Translations under genes and position numbers: made by a program
Assembly: GCF_900091415.1 (NCBI RefSeq)
Contig: NZ_FMHU01000002.1
Location: 2,108,001-2,172,000 of the forward strand
Direction: 5' to 3'
Length of the DNA: 64,000 nucleotides
From: Micromonospora inyonensis
Lineage (GTDB): Bacteria > Actinomycetota > Actinomycetes > Mycobacteriales > Micromonosporaceae
In this document: in pieces, positions 57,231-64,000 of the stretch
How the letters are laid out: every line of letters begins with the position of its first letter
Position numbering within the stretch: position 1 is the stretch's first letter
The notes under the pieces: model-generated
The model's input: the letters and a program-made list of their open reading frames with translations, nothing else
Databases searched by the model: none
What the model was told of the DNA's origin: nothing

Positions 57231-59189
57231 TCAGTGGTCGGGATGTCGTACCACGACGTCCACGGCCGTGGGGGTATGCCGCTCGTCACGGACCCGGTCG
57301 AGCAGGAGGTCCAGCGGGACCGGACGGCCCAGGTGGAAGCCCTGCCCGGAGTCGACCCCGAGCTGGCGCAGCGCGGGCACCAGTCCGGCGTGCTCCACCG
57401 ACTCGGCGACCGTCCGCATGCCCAGCCCGTGCGCGGCCCGCACCACGGCGTCGATGAGCACCGGGTCGGCACCGCCCCGGTCGGCGTGGCGGACGAAGTC
57501 ACCGGCGATCTTCACCGTGCTGAACGGCAGGTGCTTGAGGTACGCGAAGGAACCGAACCCGGCTCCGAAGTCGTCCAGGCTCAGCCGGCAACCGGCGTCG
57601 CGCAGGGTGCCGGCGAGGTTGCGGACCGCTGCCACGTTGGTGATCGCGGCGGTCTCGGTCACCTCCAGGCCCAGGCGGTCGGCGTCGACACCGACCGCGC
57701 GCAGCCGCTCCACCACCCAGTCGCCGAACCCGGGCGACTCCATCGACCGGGCGGAGATGTTCACGTCGAAGCGCATGCCGGCGGCCGAGACGGCGGGGTC
57801 GGCCAATGCCGAGGTAGCCGTGGTGACCACCCACCGGTCGAGGTCACCGATGAGGTCGTCGCGTTCCACGGTGGGCAGGAAGTCGCCGGGGGTCAGCGGT
57901 GGCTGCCGTCCGTCGCGGAGCCGGATGAGCAGTTCGTGGCTGATCACCTCGCCGGTGAGCAGGTCGATGATCGGCTGGGCGTCGAGCTGCATCCGCTGCT
58001 GGTCGAGGGCGCTGCGCACCCGCGTCACCACGTTGACCCGCTGCACCGCGTGCCGGTAGTGCTCGGGCAGGTAGAGCCGGGCCCGGTTGCGCCCGGCGTT
58101 CTTCGCCTCGTACAGCGCGAGGTCGGCGTGGGCGAGCGCCGCGTCCCGGGTGTCGCCGGGCTCCAGCGAGGCGGCCCCGACGCTGAGGGTGACCCGCAGC
58201 CCCGCCCCGGCCAGCGGTACGGGCGTCCGCGCGGCGACGTCGCAGAGGGTCTCGGCGACGGTGAGGGCGTCACCGGCCGCCGTGTCGGGCAGGACGACGG
58301 CGAACTCGTCGCCGCCCAGGCGACCCAGTACCGTGCCGACGGGCAGGTGCCGCACGAGCAGCCGGGCGAGCACCCGCAGCACGTCGTCGCCGACACCGTG
58401 CCCGTGGACGTCGTTGATGTCCTTGAAGTTGTCGATGTCGATCAGCAGCAGGGCCCCCGGCGGGCCGCCGTCCCGGGCGAGCAGATTGTCGAGGCGGGCC
58501 AGCAGCGCCCGCCGGTTGGGCAGGTCGGTCAACGGGTCGCGCTCGGCCAGGCGGGTCAGCTCGTCCTGGACCCGTCGCATGTCGGTGATGTCGTGGGCGG
58601 TGCCGAGGACGCGGAGCGGGGCCCCGGAGGCGTCGGGGAAGACCTCGCCGTAGCACTCGAAGACGCGCAGGGTGGTGTGGTCGGCGAGGTACATGCGGTG
58701 GGTGTAGGAGAAGGGCCCGCCGTCGCGCAGCGCCGTCGCCAGGGTCTGCTCGATCAGACCGACGTCCTCGGGGTGCAGCAACTGCCGGTACGACGGGTAG
58801 TCCAGTTCGGTGCCCGGCGGGTAGCCGAACATCTGCAGCAGCACGTCGGACCAGACGACCGAGTCGGAGGCGATGTCCCACTCCCAGGTGCCCACCTTGG
58901 CGAGCTGCTCGATGTGGGCCAGGCGCCACCGGTAGTTACGGCCCGCCTCGCGCTCCCGGCGTTCGGCGCTGACGTCGCGCCACTCGTAGAGGCTCACGGG
59001 CTGCCCGTCGTGGTCGACGCGGTGGCAGCGCACCTCCAGCCAGCGGGTGGCCCCGTCCGGCTGCGGCCAGGGCACCTCGACCGGTGGGCCGTCCGCCCCG
59101 ACCTCGGCCAGCGGCAGGTCGTGGAGCCGTACCCCCAGACGGCGGGCGGCCGGGTTGGACCAGAGGCAGCGACCGTCAGCGGTGAGCAT
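57231..59189 (-). CDS. PAS-GGDEF-EAL protein (c-di-GMP turnover), 5' end interrupted
   Basis: 652 aa from ATG 59189. PAS domains span about residues 1-220 (VGTWEWDIASDSVVWSDVLL). The GGDEF domain has an intact LGRLGGDEFAVVLP. The EAL domain has HELLIRLRDG in place of the ELL/EAL core, plus VNISARSM, EVTETAAI and LDDFGAGFGSF. Both cyclase and phosphodiesterase activities are possible. The ATG lies at the very edge of the TnpB element and has no ribosome site, and the first PAS domain looks shortened. A matching start (GTG 61521, NLPAVAADMASTAMTEV) lies beyond the insertion, so the gene is probably split. Confidence 0.8.
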   Translation of the reverse strand: MLTADGRCLWSNPAARRLGVRLHDLPLAEVGADGPPVEVPWPQPDGATRWLEVRCHRVDHDGQPVSLYEWRDVSAERREREAGRNYRWRLAHIEQLAKVGTWEWDIASDSVVWSDVLLQMFGYPPGTELDYPSYRQLLHPEDVGLIEQTLATALRDGGPFSYTHRMYLADHTTLRVFECYGEVFPDASGAPLRVLGTAHDITDMRRVQDELTRLAERDPLTDLPNRRALLARLDNLLARDGGPPGALLLIDIDNFKDINDVHGHGVGDDVLRVLARLLVRHLPVGTVLGRLGGDEFAVVLPDTAAGDALTVAETLCDVAARTPVPLAGAGLRVTLSVGAASLEPGDTRDAALAHADLALYEAKNAGRNRARLYLPEHYRHAVQRVNVVTRVRSALDQQRMQLDAQPIIDLLTGEVISHELLIRLRDGRQPPLTPGDFLPTVERDDLIGDLDRWVVTTATSALADPAVSAAGMRFDVNISARSMESPGFGDWVVERLRAVGVDADRLGLEVTETAAITNVAAVRNLAGTLRDAGCRLSLDDFGAGFGSFAYLKHLPFSTVKIAGDFVRHADRGGADPVLIDAVVRAAHGLGMRTVAESVEHAGLVPALRQLGVDSGQGFHLGRPVPLDLLLDRVRDERHTPTAVDVVVRHPDH

Positions 59190-59212
59190 CTTGACATCCT
59201 CCCCACGGCTAA

Positions 59213-60181
59213 GAGGTCGCGCGGAATGGTGGGTTGATCGGCGCGCCTGAACGGATGCAGGCACAGAACTGGTGATCATGAAGTTGCTGACGCTCCGTGA
59301 TCACGGGAGGTTCTGTGCCTGCCATCCCAGCATGGCTGATCGAGCCGTTGTGGGTCCAGTTCGCCGCGCTGCTCCCCGATCGGCCGACCTACCAACCGAC
59401 ACATCCGCTGGGCTGTCACCGCAAGCGGATCGATGACCGCATCGTGTTCGACAAGCTGGTCCAGGTGTTGCGGTTCGGCTGCGCCTACGAGGCGATCGCC
59501 GATGCCACCTGTTCGGCCACCACGATCCGCGGCCGCCGTGACGAGTGGATAGAGCTTGGGGTGTTCGCCCAGCTCAAACAGATCGCCCTGGACGCCTACG
59601 ACCGGCTCGTCGGCCTGGTCCTCGACGACATCGCCGTGGACGGCTGCATCACCAAGGCTCCCGGCGGCGGCGAGGCCGCCGGACGCTCACCGGTCGACCG
59701 GGGCAAGCAGGGCATGAAACGCTCGTTGATGGTCGACGGCTACGGCATCCCCCTCGGCCGGGTCCTGGCCGGCGCGAACCGACACGACTCACCCCTGCTC
59801 GGCCCCACCCTCGACCACCTCGACGACCTCGGCCCACTACCCCAGGCCATCACGGTGCACCTCGACGCCGGATACGACTCCCAGGTCACCCGCGCCCTGC
59901 TGGCCGAGCGCGGCCTGACCGGTGAGATCGCCCACAAGGGCGACAAGGCGCCCATCCAGGCGAGCCAACGGTGGCACGTCGAACGGACGAACAGCTGGCA
60001 CAACGCGTTCAACCGGCTGCAACGCTGCTACGAACGAACAGAGAAGGTCATCGACGCCTTCTTCGACCTCGCCGACGCGATCATCACCGTCCGCAGCCTC
60101 ATCCGGCGTGCATGGACCCTCTACCGGTGGAACAACCGACCCGCCCGCCGCCGATGATCAACAACCATTCCGCGCGACCTC
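59213..60181 (+). mobile_element. IS5-family insertion sequence
   Basis: 969 bp with perfect 18-bp terminal inverted repeats (GAGGTCGCGCGGAATGGT at 59213-59230 and its complement at 60164-60181) and a 3-bp target duplication TAA (59210-59212 and 60182-60184). It contains one transposase gene. It sits in the loop of the right-end hairpin of the TnpB element. Confidence 0.9.
59315..60157 (+). CDS. IS5 family transposase
   Basis: 280 aa. The N-terminal DUF4096-type region (PLWVQFAALLPDRPTYQPTH, DKLVQVLRFGCAYEAIAD) is followed by the DDE domain: VLDDIAVDGCITKAPGGGEA (first Asp), ITVHLDAGYDSQVTR (second Asp) and QASQRWHVERTNSWHNAFN with the Glu of the catalytic triad. GTG 59315 is preferred because GGGAGG lies 4 nt upstream; GTG 59297 is an alternative. 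All catalytic residues are present, so the element may be active. Confidence 0.88.
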   Translation: MPAIPAWLIEPLWVQFAALLPDRPTYQPTHPLGCHRKRIDDRIVFDKLVQVLRFGCAYEAIADATCSATTIRGRRDEWIELGVFAQLKQIALDAYDRLVGLVLDDIAVDGCITKAPGGGEAAGRSPVDRGKQGMKRSLMVDGYGIPLGRVLAGANRHDSPLLGPTLDHLDDLGPLPQAITVHLDAGYDSQVTRALLAERGLTGEIAHKGDKAPIQASQRWHVERTNSWHNAFNRLQRCYERTEKVIDAFFDLADAIITVRSLIRRAWTLYRWNNRPARRR

Positions 60182-60300
60182 TAAAGCCGGGGGATTCCAA
60201 CCTCACGGTTGGATCTTCCTGTTTCATCGACGGTCGCCTTCCCGCGCTAGACGCGGGACGGTCTCACACCATCTCCGCAGGCTGACACGGCGAGCCCCGC
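60182..60300 (-). ncRNA. Candidate omega RNA region at the tnpB 3' end
   Basis: TnpB proteins use an RNA transcribed from the 3' end of tnpB through the right end of the element, whose guide is the sequence just outside. Here the region after the tnpB stop contains a CCAACCTCACGGTTGG hairpin and half of the end hairpin. The IS5 insertion at 60181 then cuts it from the natural flank. Identification is by position and structure only. Confidence 0.4.
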
Positions 60301-61389
60301 CGCCAAAATCGCCTTCGCCGCATTCACATCCCGGTCGTGGGTCGCGCCGCAGCGACACACCCACCCCCGGACGCTCAACGGCAGCTTCTCCACAACCACG
60401 CCGCACGCCGAGCACGTCTTGCTGCTCGGATAGAACCGGTCGATCGCGATGACCGTGCGTCCGTACCAGTCGGCCTTGTACTCCAACTGTCGCCGCAACT
60501 GCGACCACGCCGCGTCCGAGATCGCTCGGGCAAGGCTGTGATTGCGGACCATGTTGCGGACCGACAGGTCCTCGATGACCACCGTTTGGTTCTCGCGGAT
60601 GATCCTCGTGGACAGCTTGTGCAGGTGATCCCGCCGCCGGTCGGCGATCCGGGCGTGCACCCGGGCCACCTTGAGCCGCGCCTTGGCCCGATTGTTGGAG
60701 CCCTTCGCCGTGCGGGCCAACCGCCGCTGCGCCACGGCCAGCCGCTCCCGATCCCGCTGCTCGTGCCGCGGATTGGTGACCTTCTCCCCGGTGGAAAGGG
60801 TGACCAGCGAGGTGATCCCAGCGTCGATCCCGACCGCCCGGGTTGCCGGCGGCAGAGCCACGATGGTCTCTTCCACCAGGATCGAGATGTGCCAGCGGTT
60901 CGCCGCGTCGCGGGACACCGTGACCGTGGACGGTTGAGCGCCCTCGGGCAGGGGCCGGGACCACACGATGTCCAGCGGGACGTCCGTCTTCGCCAGTGTG
61001 ATCTGCCCGTCGCGGAACGAGAACCCTGACGTGGTGAACGTGGCTGACGCCTTCGACGTGCGCTTGGACGTGAACGTCGGATACGTCGCCCGCTTCGCCC
61101 AGAAGTTCACGTACGCCTGCTGAAGGTGCTGCAACGACTGCTGAAGTGCCACGTTCGACACCTCGTACAGCCAAGCCGTGTCGGGCTCGTTCTTCCATAC
61201 GGTGAGCATCCGGCAGGTTTCGGCGAACGTGACCCGCCGCTGTTCCTGTGTCCAGGCGCGGGACCGCTCGGCCAGCGCCCGGTTGTAGACGTAGCGCACG
61301 CAGCCGAACGTCCGGTTCAGCAGCTCCCGCTGCTGGTCGGTGGGGTAGAAGCGGAACCTGTACGCCCGCTTCACCACTCGACTCGACAT
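60247..61389 (-). CDS. tnpB: RNA-guided endonuclease TnpB
   Basis: 380 aa, usual TnpB length. The N-terminal helix-turn-helix/WED part starts VKRAYRFRFYPTDQQRELLN. The RuvC motifs are AVGIDAGITSLVTLS (Asp), VVIEDLSVRNM (Glu) and CGATHDRDVNAAKAIL (Asp). A zinc ribbon is formed by CSACG and CRCGA. All catalytic and metal residues are present, so the nuclease itself looks functional. ATG 61389 is clear. An internal 223-bp copy lies at 54161-54383. Confidence 0.93.
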   Translation of the reverse strand: MSSRVVKRAYRFRFYPTDQQRELLNRTFGCVRYVYNRALAERSRAWTQEQRRVTFAETCRMLTVWKNEPDTAWLYEVSNVALQQSLQHLQQAYVNFWAKRATYPTFTSKRTSKASATFTTSGFSFRDGQITLAKTDVPLDIVWSRPLPEGAQPSTVTVSRDAANRWHISILVEETIVALPPATRAVGIDAGITSLVTLSTGEKVTNPRHEQRDRERLAVAQRRLARTAKGSNNRAKARLKVARVHARIADRRRDHLHKLSTRIIRENQTVVIEDLSVRNMVRNHSLARAISDAAWSQLRRQLEYKADWYGRTVIAIDRFYPSSKTCSACGVVVEKLPLSVRGWVCRCGATHDRDVNAAKAILAAGLAVSACGDGVRPSRV

Positions 61390-61452
61390 ACTGAAATACT
61401 AGCACACTACCGTTTCAGTCGATGCGCTAACCCCACGGCTGAAGCCGGGGGC

Positions 61453-61521
61453 TTGCGCGCTACGCACTTCGGTCATGGCGGTGGAGGCCATGTCGGCCGC
61501 GACCGCCGGCAGATTGCTCAC
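61453..61521 (-). pseudogene. Probable 5' piece of the split GGDEF/EAL gene
   Basis: GTG 61521, behind GGGGTGG, opens NLPAVAADMASTAMTEVRSA and runs directly into the left end of the TnpB element. It lies on the same strand as the GGDEF/EAL gene at 57231-59189, which begins without a proper start at the other end of the insertion. The two pieces do not join in frame by simple removal of the element, so a small loss at the insertion is also needed. Confidence 0.5.
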
Positions 61522-61600
61522 CTGGTGACCACCCCGTTCCCTCGCCGCCACGTCGTGCCCCGTGATACCGGCGCATTGTCGTCCTGTCGAGACGCGGAGT

Positions 61601-61837
61601 CTACCCACGGGCGCGACGGTCGTGTGTCACGATGCCCGCCGTCCGTGGCGACGCGTCACTGTGCCGCACGATGCCGTAGTCGTCGCCGGGGAAGCTGCCG
61701 GTCCCACCGGTTCCGAGCAGGGCGCTCTGCCCGGAGTCGGCGTACCAGGTTCCGGTGATGTCGGTGCAGTGCCCGGCGGTGAGGAAGTAGTGGGTGTCAC
61801 CACCCGACTCGCACTCGACGCGGACCGTGCCGCCGAG
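61601..61837 (-). pseudogene. Streptogrisin-like S1 serine protease fragment
   Basis: 79 codons read GGTVRVECESGGDTHYFLTA followed by GHCTD (catalytic His) and SFPGDDYGIVRHSD (catalytic Asp), clear chymotrypsin-fold S1E protease sequence. The frame ends at TAG 61601-61603 before the Ser motif, and the signal peptide, propeptide and start are absent: upstream the same frame runs into the stop of the epimerase gene. Truncated at both ends and not functional. Confidence 0.78.
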
Positions 61838-62752
61838 TCACCGGCCGAGCCGGGCCAGGTAGTCGTCGAAGGACCGGCTCGGCCGGTACCCCCGGGCGCG
61901 GGCCCGCCCGGTGTCGAGGACCACGCCCCGGGCCAGCTGGTCGACGGCGTACCGGGTAAGCACCGGCGGGCGACGGGTCAATCGGGCCACGCCGGTCGCC
62001 AGGGACGCGGCGGCGGTCGCCACGGACGCCGGCAGGTGCGCCAACCGCGCCGGGCTGCCGATCGCCGCGAGCACCCCACGCAGGACCGCGTCGCGCGAGT
62101 ACGGCCGGTCGTCGGCGACGTTGTACGCCCCTGCCGGCCAGGCGGACGCGGCCAGGCAGGCGTCCGCGAGGTTCTCCACGGCGGTGAGACTCAGCAACAC
62201 GTCCGGGCCGGGCACCGGCAGCCACCGCCCGCGACGGGCGGCGAGGAGCCGGGGCAGCAGGTGCGGGTCGCCCGGCCCGTAGACCGCCCGGGGACGCAAC
62301 ACCACCGCCCCGGCCGCCAGGGCGAGCCGTTCCCCGGCAGCCTTGGTACGCCCGTACGCGGTGAGCTGCCCGTCGACCGGATGGTCCTCGCGGACCGGCC
62401 CCGCTCCTCCTGGCCGGTACACGCTGGCGCTGCTCACCCAGACCAGCGGGCGGTCACCGGCGGCGTCGATCAGCCGGGCCGTGCCGTCCACGTTGACCGC
62501 CCGGTAGACGCGCTCGGCCGCCCGGCCCGGCACCGGGTCACCGACCGCCGCGGCGAGGTGCACCACCAGGTCGACCCCGGCCAGGTCGGGGGTCTCGTGG
62601 GCGGCGTCCCACGGCACGTGCCGGCCCACCGGCCCCGGACGCCGGCCGAGGCACCGCACCCGGGCTCCGGCCGCCGCGGCGGCCCGGGCCACCGCGGCGC
62701 CGCAGAATCCGCTCGCCCCGGTGACCGCCACCCGCACGCCGGAGAGGCTCAC
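61838..62752 (-). CDS. NAD-dependent epimerase/dehydratase family protein
   Basis: 304 aa extended SDR. Cofactor motif VAVTGASGFCGAAVARAA, DLVVHLAAAVGDP, the Ser in VWVSSASVYR and the YGRTKAAGE catalytic Tyr and Lys, then VLRPRAVYGPGD. It could act on a nucleotide sugar, sterol or polyketide substrate. GTG 62752 overlaps the P450 stop (GTGA), so the two enzymes are made together and may act on the same small molecule. Confidence 0.86.
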   Translation of the reverse strand: MSLSGVRVAVTGASGFCGAAVARAAAAAGARVRCLGRRPGPVGRHVPWDAAHETPDLAGVDLVVHLAAAVGDPVPGRAAERVYRAVNVDGTARLIDAAGDRPLVWVSSASVYRPGGAGPVREDHPVDGQLTAYGRTKAAGERLALAAGAVVLRPRAVYGPGDPHLLPRLLAARRGRWLPVPGPDVLLSLTAVENLADACLAASAWPAGAYNVADDRPYSRDAVLRGVLAAIGSPARLAHLPASVATAAASLATGVARLTRRPPVLTRYAVDQLARGVVLDTGRARARGYRPSRSFDDYLARLGR

Positions 62753-63852
62753 CGGCCGGCCCTGACCACCAGACGGGCCCAGCCGGGCAGCGCCGCCCGC
62801 CCGTCGGCGCGGGCCGAGACCACCACCGGCCGGTACGGCGCCAGGGCGGCGAGCACGTCGACGAGTTGTGCCCGGGCCAGCCGGGCACCGGGACAGGAGT
62901 GCGCCCCCGCACCGAAGACCAACCGCGCGGTCCGCGTCGGCGCGGGCACGGCACGGTCCGGCCCGGACCGGTGCGCCCCGGCGGCGTGCCGGGCGACCAG
63001 CAGCAGCCGGTCCCCGGGTCGGACCGGGCACCCGGCCACCGTGCCGGCACCGGCGGCCACCCGGGGCAGTAGCGGACTCGGCGCGGTGACCCGCAACAGC
63101 TCGTCGACGAGGGTGTCGCGGGTGGCGGCGTCCCCGGCGGCATCCCACAGCCGGTCGTCGGCGCACCAGGCCACCGCCCGGGGGATGCCGGCCACGGTGG
63201 TGTTGACCGCCGCGACGGCCAGCATCCCGGCCAGCGCGGCCCGCTGCGTGGGCAGGCCGAGCAGCTCGGCCAGGTCGGTGACGGCGCGATGGGCGACGCG
63301 GGCGCGTCCGGGCCGGCGTGGGCCGGGTAGCTGCTCGGCCGCGGCCGTGGCGGCGGCGTGCCGGGCGGCGGCGGCCAGGGCGACCGGATCGACATCCACC
63401 CCGAGCAGCGCCGCCGTGGTCGCCCCGGCCAGCTCGGCCACCACCGGCACCAGGTCCACCGCCGCGCCGCCGCGCAGCGGGGCCAGGCGTTGCCGCAGCA
63501 CCGCCGTCCAGACCGGACGCAGTTCGGCGACACCGGCCGGACCGAGCCGGTCGGCGAGCGAGCGGCGGGTCTGCCGGTGCCCGACGCCCTCCTGGTCGAA
63601 GAGGAGACCGTCGGTGCCGAGCCGACGGGCGGTCCCGCCGACGGTGCCGGTGGCGAGCCGGTCCAGCGGAACCCGGGTCAACGCCTCGACGTAGCCGTCC
63701 GGGTCGTGCACCAGCACGGTCCGCCCGAGCCGCAACGCCGGCCAGCGGCGGGTCGCGGCGAGCAGGGTGAACAGCACCGGGTAGCGGCGCAGGTAGACAC
63801 GGCGGTCCCGGCGACGTCCCCGGGCCGGCGTGCGGTGGCGCCGGTCAGCCAC
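62749..63852 (-). CDS. Cytochrome P450
   Basis: 367 aa. The heme-binding loop FGAGAHSCPGARLARAQL has the Cys ligand, and DELLRVTAPSPLLPR contains the ExxR motif. The I-helix threonine region is atypical (AVAAVNTTVAGIPRA). Slightly short for a P450. GTG 63852 overlaps the end of the upstream gene. It is coupled to an epimerase gene, suggesting a small oxidative pathway, perhaps of a terpenoid or pigment, which is only a guess. Confidence 0.88.
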   Translation of the reverse strand: MADRRHRTPARGRRRDRRVYLRRYPVLFTLLAATRRWPALRLGRTVLVHDPDGYVEALTRVPLDRLATGTVGGTARRLGTDGLLFDQEGVGHRQTRRSLADRLGPAGVAELRPVWTAVLRQRLAPLRGGAAVDLVPVVAELAGATTAALLGVDVDPVALAAAARHAAATAAAEQLPGPRRPGRARVAHRAVTDLAELLGLPTQRAALAGMLAVAAVNTTVAGIPRAVAWCADDRLWDAAGDAATRDTLVDELLRVTAPSPLLPRVAAGAGTVAGCPVRPGDRLLLVARHAAGAHRSGPDRAVPAPTRTARLVFGAGAHSCPGARLARAQLVDVLAALAPYRPVVVSARADGRAALPGWARLVVRAGR

Positions 63853-64000
63853 GACGGTACCGTCCGGTCGGAACGGGTTCGGCCAGACGCGCCGCGGCCA
63901 ACGCCGCAGCGGCGACCCGGTCCGGTTTGCGGGACCGGCCGGAGGTCGGCACCGGCGCGACGACCAGCGTGTCGGGGCGGGCCGCGCCCATCCGGGCCAG
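63845..64000 (-). CDS. C-terminal end of a gene that runs off the window
   Basis: 51 residues in frame to the window edge, beginning LARMGAARPDTLVVAPVPTS and ending with PTGRYRRG; its stop (63845-63847) overlaps the P450 start. Too little is visible to name a family. It is the upstream member of the P450-epimerase operon. Confidence 0.5.
   Translation of the reverse strand: MARMGAARPDTLVVAPVPTSGRSRKPDRVAAAALAAARLAEPVPTGRYRRG

Larger units (their letters stand above)
59190..61452 (-). mobile_element. TnpB-only (IS605-like) element interrupted by an IS5-family element
   Basis: Intact tnpB on the minus strand is bordered by the same end hairpin twice: CCCCACGGCT-G-AAGCCGGGGG at 61431-61451 and, once the IS5 insertion is removed, CCCCACGGCT-A-AAGCCGGGGG at 59201-59210 joined to 60182 onward. 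No tnpA is present, so the element depends on a transposase elsewhere. The right end is followed by GGAGGATGTCAAG and then the GGDEF/EAL gene. Confidence 0.8.

Noticed and set aside
1..64000. tRNA, rRNA or phage integration site
   Set aside because: No tRNA-like or rRNA sequence was recognised by eye on either strand; a covariance-model search would be needed to exclude a divergent tRNA.

Overview
The window is very high-GC DNA with many GTG starts, dense ATGA/GTGA gene overlaps, Tat and lipoprotein exports, XRE-DUF397 pairs and a LuxR-family LAL regulator. It reads as the chromosome of a filamentous actinomycete, most likely a Micromonosporaceae member (inference from gene content and style, no marker gene seen).

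Layout. 1-5.6 kb: a DUF5995 gene running off the left edge, a 964-aa LAL-type LuxR regulator, and a divergent class III adenylate cyclase fused to an AAA-like domain. 5.6-16.1 kb: one tightly coupled ten-gene minus-strand operon: Gfo/Idh/MocA dehydrogenase, a complete dipeptide-type ABC importer, BadF-type sugar kinase, NanE epimerase, GntR regulator and FAD oxidoreductase. It is a predicted amino-sugar catabolic operon, with two pseudopalindromic operators just upstream and a divergent Tat-exported 1046-aa protein with F5/8-type domains. 19.6-30.2 kb: small hydrolases, a fluoride-channel pair, a visibly damaged deoxy-sugar catabolic locus (frameshifted SDR, truncated amidohydrolase and FAH hydrolase joined head to head, frameshifted acetyltransferase, intact SMP-30 lactonase), an esterase, a broken MauE-like gene, an acyltransferase, a hydrolase behind a short leader ORF and a secreted GH43 enzyme.

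30.3-46.9 kb holds the centrepiece: a compact three-gene biosynthetic locus. It consists of an MFS exporter, a 4558-aa hybrid synthase (acyl-AMP ligase - KR - ACP - KS - AT - ACP - class III aminotransferase - luciferase-like monooxygenase - C - A - PCP) and a separate TubC-docking/condensation protein. The genes are coupled by ATGA and GTGA overlaps. The aminotransferase plus monooxygenase order matches microginin-type logic, so a 3-amino-2-hydroxyacyl peptide is the best guess for the product. The KR in the loading module is distinctive, and no thioesterase is present.

47.3-54 kb: a secreted SH3-like protein, an XRE regulator behind a coupled 25-aa ORF, a three-gene membrane operon of unknown role, a truncated HEAT-like gene joined to foreign gene fragments, and an XRE/DUF397 pair. 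54-61.5 kb is a mobile-element zone. It has an internal fragment of tnpB, a cupin pseudogene, an IS110-family element with a long non-coding left end (candidate bridge RNA), and a GGDEF/EAL gene apparently split by a TnpB element. That TnpB element is itself interrupted by an IS5-family element with 18-bp terminal repeats. 61.6-64 kb: a streptogrisin-like remnant, an NAD-dependent epimerase, a cytochrome P450 and a partial gene.

A recurring oddity is the number of truncation junctions and single-base frameshifts outside the large operons. They may be real decay scars or assembly defects; the sequence alone cannot decide.
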